From contig JAMPBQ010000010.1 in NCBI GenBank assembly GCA_023666615.1, forward strand, positions 1 through 46,439: a stretch of DNA of 46,439 nt, read 5' to 3'. The position numbers were made by a program, and so were the translations under genes. The stretch is from Clostridium sp. GTDB taxonomy: Bacteria; Bacteroidota; Bacteroidia; Bacteroidales; Muribaculaceae. Below are positions 35,280 to 42,730 of the stretch, piece after piece. The notes below the pieces were generated by a model. It did not search any database and was not told the origin of the DNA. It saw nothing but the letters and a program-made list of their open reading frames with translations. Within the stretch, counting starts at the first letter, position 1. Every line of letters begins with the position of its first letter.

Positions 35280-37151
35280 ATGAAAAAGTTAATATCCCTG
35301 GCCATATTGGCACTGCCCACAATTGGATTATGGGCTGACGCGCTGACGCTGAAGTCGCCATCGGGCATCAACGAGGTGACCATGCGGAAGCCCGGAAAGG
35401 AATTGACCTATTCGGTGGCCTACAAGGGCAATCCGGTGATAACCGACGCCCGCGCCGGCCTGGACATTGACAATTGGGTCTGGGAAATGGCGCTTGGCAA
35501 GCGCGACCTCCAGCAGCCCGCATGCTGGATGGATTTGCTGGAGGTGGATTCCGTTACTTATCAAGAGCCGGTGGACACCACTTGGCATCCGCTCTATGGA
35601 GAGAGAAGCACTGTGCGCGACCGCTACAATGCCGCCACCTTGCATATGAGCCGCCACGACAAGAGCAAATACCGCCTTGACGTGCAGGTGCGGGCCTACG
35701 ATGAGGGCATTGCCTTCCGCTATTTCTTCCCCGAGCATCCCGACGCGATTTTCCACAAAGTGGTGGAGGACCTTACGTCCTATAATTTCCCTGAAGGCAC
35801 TAAGGCGTGGAGCGAAAAGTGGGCTCAGTCCACTTTTGACGTCACCCCTGTGGATTCAATCACGCGCCCCGTGGAGCGCGCTCTCACCCTTGAGCTTCCC
35901 GACAAAAAGGGATGGGTGGCGTTGATGGACGCCGACGTTGACGATTGGTGCCTTACGAAGTATGTGGCAGATCCGACCGTGCCCGGCACGCTGCGTTCGG
36001 TGATGTATTCGCCGGTTGACATTGTCACGTACTATGCCACCCCGTGGAAGATAGTGATGACCGCCGACACTCCCGGCCAGCTGATAGAAAACAATGACAT
36101 TGTGCTGAACCTCAATCCGCCGTGTGAGATTGAAGATACGGCCTGGATCAAGCCTGGCAAGATCATGCGCTGCACCAAGCTCACCACCGACGCCGCCAAG
36201 GAAGTGATTGACTTTTGCGCTGACCACGGCATGCAGTACATGCTCTATGACTGGAAGTGGTACGAACCTTGCACAAGCCATGACGGCGACGCCACGAAGG
36301 TGATTAACGCCATAGACATGGCCGAGGTGGTGCGTTATGGCAAGGAAAAGGGCGTGGGCGTATGGCTCTACGTAAATCAGCATGCGCTGCAAAAGCAGAT
36401 GGATGAGCTGTTCCCGCTCCTGCATGAATGGGGAGTGGCGGGCGTGAAGTCGGGATTTGTGCAGTACGCTTCCCACCGCTGGGCCACATGGCTGCACGAC
36501 ATGGTGCGCAAGGCAGCTGACAACAAGCTGATGATGAACATCCACGATGAATTCCGCCCCTCGGGATTCTCGCGCACATATCCCAACCTCTTGACGCAGG
36601 AGGGAATTTGCGGGAATGAGGAATGGCCCGACGCCACGCACAACGTAACGCTGCCCTTCACCCGCATGATCAACGGCGCGGCCGACTATACCATATGCTA
36701 TTACGATAAGCGACTGAAGAACACTACGCATGCGCATCAGCTGGCAGCGTCGCTTGTGTATTACAGCCCGCTTCTTACGCTCTTCTGGTACGATACCCCC
36801 GCCCTCTACGGCGGCGAAAAGGAGATATCGTGGTTTGAGAATCTGCAGAGCGTATGGGATGATTCAAAGGTGCTGAGCGGATATCCCGGCGAATCGATTG
36901 TGATGGCGCGCCGCAGCGGCGATGTTTGGTATGCCGCCGCAATGACCAACAATGAGTCCTCCGCGCAGCAAATCGATTGCTCATTCCTTACGCCCGGGCA
37001 GAAGTACATGGCCACAATTTACGCTGACGACCCAAAGGTGGACAGCAAGACCCACGTGCGCGTAAGCGAAAAGAAGGTCACCTCAAAAGACACCCTCAAA
37101 TTCGACCTTGAGCCCCGCGGCGGCGTGGCCGTGCGCTTCGACCCAATCTAA
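35280..37151 (+). CDS. GH97 family glycoside hydrolase with unusual active site
   Basis: A 623-residue exported protein with a signal peptide at 1-19. The N-terminal beta-sandwich, TIM barrel (DWKWYEP, WGVAGVKSGFV, RPSGFSRTYPNLLTQEG) and C-terminal beta domain are in GH97 order. The general acid is probably Glu447 in GNEEW. In retaining GH97 alpha-galactosidases a catalytic Asp stands 55 residues before this acid; here that place is Gly392 (KSGF). The inverting-type Glu of the HHET motif is also missing; only Asp423/Glu424 (NIHDEF) stand near the second SusB base. It may invert with a single acidic base. It is the last gene of the PUL operon. Confidence 0.88.
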   Translation: MKKLISLAILALPTIGLWADALTLKSPSGINEVTMRKPGKELTYSVAYKGNPVITDARAGLDIDNWVWEMALGKRDLQQPACWMDLLEVDSVTYQEPVDTTWHPLYGERSTVRDRYNAATLHMSRHDKSKYRLDVQVRAYDEGIAFRYFFPEHPDAIFHKVVEDLTSYNFPEGTKAWSEKWAQSTFDVTPVDSITRPVERALTLELPDKKGWVALMDADVDDWCLTKYVADPTVPGTLRSVMYSPVDIVTYYATPWKIVMTADTPGQLIENNDIVLNLNPPCEIEDTAWIKPGKIMRCTKLTTDAAKEVIDFCADHGMQYMLYDWKWYEPCTSHDGDATKVINAIDMAEVVRYGKEKGVGVWLYVNQHALQKQMDELFPLLHEWGVAGVKSGFVQYASHRWATWLHDMVRKAADNKLMMNIHDEFRPSGFSRTYPNLLTQEGICGNEEWPDATHNVTLPFTRMINGAADYTICYYDKRLKNTTHAHQLAASLVYYSPLLTLFWYDTPALYGGEKEISWFENLQSVWDDSKVLSGYPGESIVMARRSGDVWYAAAMTNNESSAQQIDCSFLTPGQKYMATIYADDPKVDSKTHVRVSEKKVTSKDTLKFDLEPRGGVAVRFDPI

Positions 37152-37158
37152 CCCTCAC

Positions 37159-37330
37159 GGGGATTTTACCACGGAATGCGTGGGGATTTTACCACGGATT
37201 TCACGGATTTTACGGAATGCGTGGGGATTTTACCACGGATTTCACGGATTACACGGATTGAATTATTTGGGGATTTTACGACAGATTTCACCGATTGCAC
37301 GGATTGCAGGGAAATTTCAACCTTGATTTT
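37159..37330 (+). repeat. CACGGATT-type repeat cluster with a 41-bp tandem duplication
   Basis: The 310-base gap between GH97 and the kinase gene begins with this cluster. GGGGATTTTACCACGGA occurs at 37159-37175, 37182-37198 and 37223-37239, with a degenerate copy at 37269-37285. A 41-bp unit (37171-37211 and 37212-37252) is tandemly duplicated with two differences. Many CACGGATT words follow. Related words flank the kinase gene on its other side (39311-39414). The remainder of the gap holds the kinase promoter. Confidence 0.85.
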
Positions 37331-37410
37331 ACGGAAGGTTATTTCACTGGAATATGTGTGAATCGGTGAAATTGCATTGATATGAAGCTTATGCGCAAGA
37401 ATTCAATAAT

Positions 37411-37442
37411 TTTGTGGAATTGCTGGATTTTTTGTAATTTTG
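37411..37442 (+). promoter_or_regulatory. Promoter of the Ser/Thr kinase gene
   Basis: TTTG at 37411-37414 and TAATTTTG at 37435-37442 are 20 bp apart, the same arrangement and -7 word as the tpiA promoter. The leader to the start codon is only 19 bases. Confidence 0.75.
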
Positions 37443-37461
37443 AGGGGTAAAAGATGTTTTT

Positions 37462-39294
37462 ATGGAAAAAGTTTCATCATTGATGCCCGGTGTTCTGCTT
37501 CAGGGCGGAAAATATCGCATTGTGAGGTTTATCGGCGCGGGTGGTTTTGGATGCACATATGAGGCTATATTTGAGCTGCTTGGAGAAAGAGTGGCCATAA
37601 AAGAATTTTTTCCGCATGATTTATGCAATCGTGACGCCACAGGCAGAATGTCAGTTGACACTGCCAAACAAACAGAGCTTGTGGGCAAGATGAGAAAAAA
37701 GTTTGTGGACGAAGCGCGCACGCTTTTCCGCTACAGTGGCATAGAGGGGATAGTGAAGGTTACTGATGTATTTGAAGAGAATGGCACCTCGTATTTTGTG
37801 ATGGATTATATCGAGGGCCAAAGCCTGCAAAAGGTTATGGAGGCGAATGGTCCATTGGCGGAGGCTGAGGCTTTGAGGATTGTTTGTGAGGCGGGCCAAG
37901 CTCTGCAGCGTGTGCATAACCATGGATGCTTGCATCTTGACATCAAGCCAGATAACATTATGCTTGGGATGGATGGCCATCCGATTATCATAGACTTTGG
38001 CGTGTCAAAGCAGTACAGCATGGATGATGGGTGTAATACATCTACGCTTATGGGCTGCACTCCGGCCTATGCTCCGCTGGAGCAGATTAAGGGCAATGTA
38101 AGCGCTTTTTCGCCGGCTACAGATGTTTACGCCTTAGGCGCCACTCTCTATGCTCTTTTGACAGGCAAGAATCCGCCTGACGCCAGCGATTTGCTTAATG
38201 ATGATGCAATCTTGGATTTTCCTTCTTCAGTGTCTGTGGCTACGCGCGAGGCTATAAAGAAGGCCATGGAGCCGAAGGTGAAAAGCCGTCCTGCGTCAGT
38301 GGCTGAATTTCTCGCAATGTTGCCTGGCGGGCAAGTCCATTCGGATGGGAAAAAAGCAGTCAATTCCGTGACGATAGCGAGTGGCTTGCAACCTATGCAA
38401 GATAGGAATCTATCAAATGGCACAAAAATTGTTGACGCCAAGACGCCGCATGGCAAACAAAATCATTTTAGTCGCGGGACATTAAGGATTCTAAAGCATG
38501 TTTTGGGCATAACCGTTTTTGTGTTTTTCTTTGTCCTAGGCTGGAAGTGGCATCCTTTTGGGGGCGGCTCGGTAAAGGATACTGAGGTCTCCGTTGAAAA
38601 TGACAAGGCTCTAGCTGAGGAAAAGATTGTCATTCCGAACGCATCAGTTAATGCCGAGACTGCAATGATTTACGCATATGCGGGAAAGGATGATTATCGA
38701 GCATATACAATCCAGGATTGGGAGGGTCTCACATCTGAACAGAAAGGGATGCTCACCCCCGTGGGCGTACAGCTGACGGCCTGCGGTCAGCAGTTCATAA
38801 TCGCGCTAGATGCCGCGGGTGAAGGCAAGGAGTACGTATGGGAGGAAAGAGTCTTTAGTGATGATTGTTTGGACATTCCAAACCTAAAGAATTTTCCATA
38901 CGATAATGTTTACGCATCTAAAAAAGATTATGATGGAGAGGCTAATACAGATGCGATATTGGCATTTGGCAAAAGCAATGTTGTCGCTTATCCCGCAGCG
39001 GAAGCTGCGCATAAGTACCAAACGGAAGGATTGAAAACCGGTTGGTATCTGCCTTCCGCCGGTCAGCTGTGGTTAATTTGTGAAAATAAGGAGGCGATCA
39101 ATAAAGCCTTGTCAAAGATTAATGGAAGTGCCATCGCCACTGTCTGGTCTTCAACGGAGAATGATGCTTCATTAGTTTGGGTGGGTGGCGCTTATGATGA
39201 TGTTTATTATGCAAAAGAAAAGACAAGCAAGGACCAGGTTCGTCCCGTGGCATCGGTTGTGCCGGCGAGGAATATTATGAATAGCGGGAATTGA
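37462..39294 (+). CDS. Hanks-type Ser/Thr protein kinase with extracytoplasmic DUF1566-like domain
   Basis: A 610-residue single-pass kinase. The kinase domain (about 18-285) is complete: GAGGFG (25-30), Lys47 (VAIKEF), HLDIKPDN with Asp160, and Asp178 in DFG. A polar linker leads to a transmembrane helix at about 346-362. The outside region ends with a domain resembling DUF1566/Fib_succ_major-type lectin-like folds: GWYLPSAGQLWLI, VWSSTE and QVRPV. Codon use appears more AT-rich than the PUL genes. It has its own promoter and is bracketed by CACGGATT repeats, suggesting an inserted accessory gene. The signal and target proteins are unknown. Confidence 0.92.
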   Translation: MEKVSSLMPGVLLQGGKYRIVRFIGAGGFGCTYEAIFELLGERVAIKEFFPHDLCNRDATGRMSVDTAKQTELVGKMRKKFVDEARTLFRYSGIEGIVKVTDVFEENGTSYFVMDYIEGQSLQKVMEANGPLAEAEALRIVCEAGQALQRVHNHGCLHLDIKPDNIMLGMDGHPIIIDFGVSKQYSMDDGCNTSTLMGCTPAYAPLEQIKGNVSAFSPATDVYALGATLYALLTGKNPPDASDLLNDDAILDFPSSVSVATREAIKKAMEPKVKSRPASVAEFLAMLPGGQVHSDGKKAVNSVTIASGLQPMQDRNLSNGTKIVDAKTPHGKQNHFSRGTLRILKHVLGITVFVFFFVLGWKWHPFGGGSVKDTEVSVENDKALAEEKIVIPNASVNAETAMIYAYAGKDDYRAYTIQDWEGLTSEQKGMLTPVGVQLTACGQQFIIALDAAGEGKEYVWEERVFSDDCLDIPNLKNFPYDNVYASKKDYDGEANTDAILAFGKSNVVAYPAAEAAHKYQTEGLKTGWYLPSAGQLWLICENKEAINKALSKINGSAIATVWSSTENDASLVWVGGAYDDVYYAKEKTSKDQVRPVASVVPARNIMNSGN

Positions 39295-39310
39295 AAAACT
39301 AAAAAAGGGA

Positions 39311-39414
39311 AGAACACGGATTTCACAATTTAGTTTCGGTTAACACGAACTGTTGTGATTAATAACAGTTTAATCCGTGGAATTCGTCTAATCTGTGAAG
39401 ATCCGTGTTCTTGC
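39311..39414 (+). repeat. Large imperfect inverted repeat of the CACGGATT family
   Basis: GAACACGGAT at 39311-39320 is matched by ATCCGTGTTC at 39405-39414, and TTCACA/TGTGAA extend the arms. Inside, AACTGTT and AACAGTT form a nested stem. The whole element folds into a long imperfect hairpin just after the kinase gene and could end its transcription. Confidence 0.7.
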
Positions 39415-39424
39415 GCTCGAGTTT

Positions 39425-39452
39425 TTCCTCCCCCTCCTTGATGGGGGAGGAA
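39425..39452. repeat. Perfect 10-bp hairpin, pyrimidine/purine arms
   Basis: TTCCTCCCCC (39425-39434) and GGGGGAGGAA (39443-39452) flank an 8-base loop TCCTTGAT. It looks like another short dispersed palindrome. It directly precedes the GH32-like remnant. Confidence 0.7.
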
Positions 39453-39473
39453 GGGGGGTATTCGGTGTATTCG

Positions 39474-39671
39474 GTGGGCTGGGTGTCAACATGGGGCTAT
39501 GCCCAGCATGTGCCCACAGAATATGGGAAAGGGGTGTGGTCGCTGCCCCGCGAGCTATCGCTAAAGGAGACAGACAAAGGTCTGCGGCTGGTGCAAGCCC
39601 CTGCTTCCGCCTTGGCTGAATTGCGCGAAAAACTTCGCCGGCTATCGGGCCGGCGAGGCTTAATTCGTTAG
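39474..39671 (+). pseudogene. Remnant of a GH32 family gene (fructan hydrolase/levanase type)
   Basis: An open frame over 39405-39671 contains, from about 39474, a stretch that matches the GH32 pattern around the end of the propeller: GWVSTWGYAQHVPTE, then WSLPRELSLKET, then LRLVQAPASALAELR. Functional GH32 enzymes show GWMSNW-YA---PTE-WR-A-SLPREL-L and L-Q-PV-EL--LR here. Nothing before it matches GH32 (the sequence is repeat-like) and the C-terminal beta-sandwich is absent, so about 60 residues survive from a protein of about 500. No start region is present. A chance match is unlikely, but homology should be confirmed by alignment. Confidence 0.6.
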
Positions 39672-39686
39672 TAATGGAGCGAGCCG

Positions 39687-40712
39687 CTATTTCGTTTGGC
39701 GGAATAGCCAATCGCGGACGGAGGCTATGCGGTAGGCATAATCGAATGAGTACATGTGCTCGCTGCCTTTGCCGTCGGCCGGGAGGACTGACTTAGGCTC
39801 AAATTCAAAAATGTTGACCGGGGCGCCCTTTTCAAGCATAGTGGCTGCAAGCTCGCTTTGGCGAGCTTCGGGGAGCTTGGCGCTCCATTCAGCGAATGTG
39901 TATTGTACGCCTTCCTTTCGCGCGGCATCCTCAAGCGGCTCAAGGCATTTGTGAGCCTTGCCTTCATCGCCGGCGATGAAATAAATGAACTTATGCTTTA
40001 CAAGCTGGTCGAAAGTAGCCTTGTCCCAATGGCAATCCACAAATAGGGAGGCCGCGAACAGCTCGGGGTACTTCACGTTGTAGTACATTGAAATCATGCC
40101 GCCCATTGACTGGCCAGTGGCGTAAAGGCGGTTGGAGTCGATGTTCTTTTCCGCCGCAAGGCTCATCACCAGGCGCGCCGCGGCATCAACTTCATCGGTG
40201 TGCTTGTAATCATCATCGACAGCGACACCGGAGAATTGCGGCACAAGCACGTAGCAAGGATTCTTGGCCTGCGATTCAGCTGTGGCCCAAACCAGGGCTC
40301 CATATCCTTGATTTAGAGGGACGGTGACATCGGAGCCGACTGTGCTGGCGTCGGCGATGAACATAACCATAGGATATTTCTTTGACGCATCCATATCCTT
40401 TGGTGTGTAAAGGGCGTATTTAATTGTTTTGCCCGAAGTTGCGTCCTTATATTCAAATTGCTTGTACTGTGGGGCTACGTCCTTAATCATAGCCTGGAGG
40501 GCTGCGTCGCCCGATTTGTCAATGGCGGGGCCGCCTTTTGGCGCGCTGCCAAGCTGGATTCCGCCGGCGGCTTTGTTATCAGTCTTTTCTTCTTGCTTAT
40601 CCTGCTTATCGGAAGATGACGCGTTGCCGCCGCAAGAGGCGACAAGCATAGAAGCTCCGAAAGTTAGGGCGGCCACAGCGGCCGTCTTTGCCAATGAATT
40701 TCTCAATCTCAT
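39687..40712 (-). CDS. Alpha/beta-hydrolase esterase-like lipoprotein
   Basis: A 341-residue lipoprotein with lipidation at about Cys27 (LVASCGGN). A charged Lys/Glu/Asp linker follows to about 65. The hydrolase domain has a KYPMVMFIADAS oxyanion-side strand, the nucleophile elbow GQSMGGM and a possible late histidine in GSEHMYSFDYAYR. Many Bacteroidota homologues are annotated as esterases or prolyl-oligopeptidase-like peptidases linked to carbohydrate esters. The gene runs opposite to both neighbours and lies next to the GH32 remnant, with its promoter in the gap shared with the GH16 gene. Substrate is unknown. Confidence 0.8.
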   Translation of the reverse strand: MRLRNSLAKTAAVAALTFGASMLVASCGGNASSSDKQDKQEEKTDNKAAGGIQLGSAPKGGPAIDKSGDAALQAMIKDVAPQYKQFEYKDATSGKTIKYALYTPKDMDASKKYPMVMFIADASTVGSDVTVPLNQGYGALVWATAESQAKNPCYVLVPQFSGVAVDDDYKHTDEVDAAARLVMSLAAEKNIDSNRLYATGQSMGGMISMYYNVKYPELFAASLFVDCHWDKATFDQLVKHKFIYFIAGDEGKAHKCLEPLEDAARKEGVQYTFAEWSAKLPEARQSELAATMLEKGAPVNIFEFEPKSVLPADGKGSEHMYSFDYAYRIASVRDWLFRQTK

Positions 40713-40801
40713 AAAATCAATATTTAAAATTACTTACTAATATAAAGGGGAAATGGCGCTAAAAAGTTTGCTTAGGGGCAAAATTTAAGACGAATTTTCG
40801 C

Positions 40802-40809
40802 TATCTTTG
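40802..40809 (+). promoter_or_regulatory. -7 box upstream of the GH16 gene
   Basis: TATCTTTG matches TAnnTTTG exactly. No TTG lies at the normal -33 distance; the nearest upstream TTTG is at 40767-40770, 31 bp away. The leader to the first ATG is 53 bases. Confidence 0.5.
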
Positions 40810-40862
40810 CAAATAATGAGCGACAAAATATCCATAAGATTATACGACATATATTATTTATT

Positions 40863-41762
40863 ATGAGCAAAATGATTAGAGAGATGGAGAGGATTTTGGC
40901 TTTATGCGCTGCGGCTTTGACGGGGATTGCGGCGTGGAGCGGATGTCCGGAGACGGCTGTGTGCGAAGGAGAGACATTGAGGCTGGCGTGGCATGACGAA
41001 TTTGACGGGGACGGAGCGCCCGATGCGCGCTATTGGAGCTTTGAGGAGGGATTCGCGCGCAATCATGAGGACCAGTGGTACCAGGCCGAGAATGCATGGC
41101 AAGAAGATGGCGCGCTTGTGATTGAGGCGCGACGCGAGCCGGCGGGCCGCGCCAATCCGCTGTACAGGGCCGATGGCAAAGACTGGAGAAGCAAGAGGCC
41201 GGAGATAGAGTACACGTCGGCTTCGATTAACACCAAAGGAAGGTTTTCGTTTGCTTATGGGAGAGTAGAGGTGCGCGCAAAGATTCCGACGGCGTCGGGG
41301 GCGTGGCCGGCTATTTGGCTTTTGGGCGATGAAATGGAGTGGCCGTCATGCGGTGAGATAGACATGATGGAATATTACAGGATAAACGGCGAGCCGCACA
41401 TTCTGGCAAACGCATGCTGGGGCAACGATCGGCCATATCAGGCTGTTTGGAACAGCAAGACCGTGCCGTTTGCGCACTTTACTGACGAAGACCCGCAATG
41501 GGCGGAAAAATTCCACATATGGGCAATGGACTGGACCCCTGAGGCGATAAACCTTTATCTTGACGATGAGCTGATCAACCGCATTCCGCTTTCGCAGACG
41601 ACAAACGGCTCGATTGGCGGAGGGACAAATCCGTTCACCAAGCCGCAATACCTCTTGCTCAACCTGGCTCTTGGCGGCGACCACGGTGACAAGATAGATG
41701 ACGAGGCCATGCCGATGCGATATATCGTTGACTATGTGCGAGTGTACTCCGCGGATAAATGA
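40863..41762 (+). CDS. GH16 family endo-beta-glucanase-type hydrolase
   Basis: A 299-residue predicted lipoprotein (Cys28 in AWSGCPE). The start could also be an in-frame ATG at 40872 or 40884; 40863 is the longest form. The beta-jelly-roll domain carries the retaining catalytic motif GEIDMMEYY with Glu165, Asp167 and Glu170. WHDEFDG opens the domain and MRYIVDYVRVY closes it. The form resembles GH16_3, which includes laminarinase and beta-1,3-glucanase activities. It stands alone, about 3.7 kb from the end of the PUL, with no SusCD nearby. Confidence 0.92.
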   Translation: MSKMIREMERILALCAAALTGIAAWSGCPETAVCEGETLRLAWHDEFDGDGAPDARYWSFEEGFARNHEDQWYQAENAWQEDGALVIEARREPAGRANPLYRADGKDWRSKRPEIEYTSASINTKGRFSFAYGRVEVRAKIPTASGAWPAIWLLGDEMEWPSCGEIDMMEYYRINGEPHILANACWGNDRPYQAVWNSKTVPFAHFTDEDPQWAEKFHIWAMDWTPEAINLYLDDELINRIPLSQTTNGSIGGGTNPFTKPQYLLLNLALGGDHGDKIDDEAMPMRYIVDYVRVYSADK

Positions 41763-41865
41763 AGCGGAGAGGGGCAATGAGCGATTCAGTTATCCTAAAA
41801 AGCCAAAATGTTGGCCAAAGGGGATATTTTTTTCAAGATAACGGTGAATAGCGGAGGATTTTTGT

Positions 41866-41873
41866 TACTTTTG
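41866..41873 (+). promoter_or_regulatory. -7 box upstream of the amidase gene
   Basis: TACTTTTG fits TAnnTTTG and lies 17 bases before the start codon. A clear -33 TTG at the right distance is not seen. Confidence 0.45.
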
Positions 41874-41890
41874 CATGTAAATTTTCTTTT

Positions 41891-42688
41891 ATGCAGAGGT
41901 TGAAGCACATATTTAGGGCTGTTGCGGCGATGCTGTTGGCATTGGTGCTTCCTATTGTGTGCATGGCCAAAGATGCGCAGGAAGAGACATTCACCGTAGT
42001 GATAGACCCCGGCCATGGAGGCAAGGACACCGGATGCATAGGGAAAAAGGCGAAGGAGAAGGACATCACATTGGCGGTGGCCAAGCGTCTTGGCGAAAAA
42101 ATCACCAAGAAATATGGGGACAAGGTGCGCGTGGTGTACACCAGGAAAACAGACCGCTACCTGACCTTGCAGGAGAGGGCAGACGTGGCCAATGGCGAAC
42201 AAGGCGACCTATTCATATCAATCCACGTGAATTCAGTGGACAAGAAGAATAAGAGGCGCGCCTCGCTGAGCGGCACATCGGTTTACACTTGCGGATTGCA
42301 CAAGACGCAGAGCAATCTTGAAGTGGCAATGATGGAGAACTCCGTGATAGAGCTTGAGCCCAACTACGAGCAAGTGTACCAGGAATTTGACCCGCAAAGC
42401 GATGAGTCCTACATAATATTTGAAATGTCGCAGGACTTGCACATAAAGCAGAGCCTTAAATTCGCCTCAATGGCGCAGGACAGGCTGGTGCGCACGGCGG
42501 GCCGCACAGACAAGGAGGTGCGCCAGGCGGGATTCTGGGTGCTTTGGGCCACGTCGATGCCTGCAGTGCTCGTAGAGCTAGACTTTATATGCAATCCTAC
42601 ACAGGAGAAATTCTTGGCGTCGGCGACCGGACAAGACAAATGCGCGCAGGCCCTATTTGAGGCATTCCGCGACTATTACGGCAAATAA
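41891..42688 (+). CDS. N-acetylmuramoyl-L-alanine amidase (Amidase_3)
   Basis: A 265-residue exported zinc amidase that cuts the bond between MurNAc and L-Ala in peptidoglycan. A signal peptide covers residues 1-26. The Amidase_3 domain has VVIDPGHGGKDTG with the first zinc His42, the FISIHVNS histidine, and the VLVELDFICNP segment with the catalytic glutamate near the end. Length and order are typical of AmiA/B/C-type enzymes without an extra targeting domain. It is followed after 42 bases by the MCE/MlaD gene, so the two are likely co-transcribed. Confidence 0.94.
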   Translation: MQRLKHIFRAVAAMLLALVLPIVCMAKDAQEETFTVVIDPGHGGKDTGCIGKKAKEKDITLAVAKRLGEKITKKYGDKVRVVYTRKTDRYLTLQERADVANGEQGDLFISIHVNSVDKKNKRRASLSGTSVYTCGLHKTQSNLEVAMMENSVIELEPNYEQVYQEFDPQSDESYIIFEMSQDLHIKQSLKFASMAQDRLVRTAGRTDKEVRQAGFWVLWATSMPAVLVELDFICNPTQEKFLASATGQDKCAQALFEAFRDYYGK

Positions 42689-42730
42689 TCACCGCATATT
42701 CATATTTAAATTGTTAGAAATAAGCAACTT

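Noticed and set aside
37159-37285. Possible CRISPR array from spaced GGGGATTTTACCACGGA copies
   Set aside because: Spacing is irregular (23, 41, 46), the sequence between copies is itself repeated, and no cas genes are in the window.
37108-37361. Small frames in the repeat cluster after GH97 (TTDFTD-like peptides)
   Set aside because: The peptides are direct translations of the CACGGATT repeat and the 41-bp duplication, with no promoter or start context.
39388-39711. A 107-codon minus-strand frame over the repeat and GH32 relic
   Set aside because: It spans a palindromic repeat and the opposite strand of a better-explained GH32-like segment, and shows no protein features.
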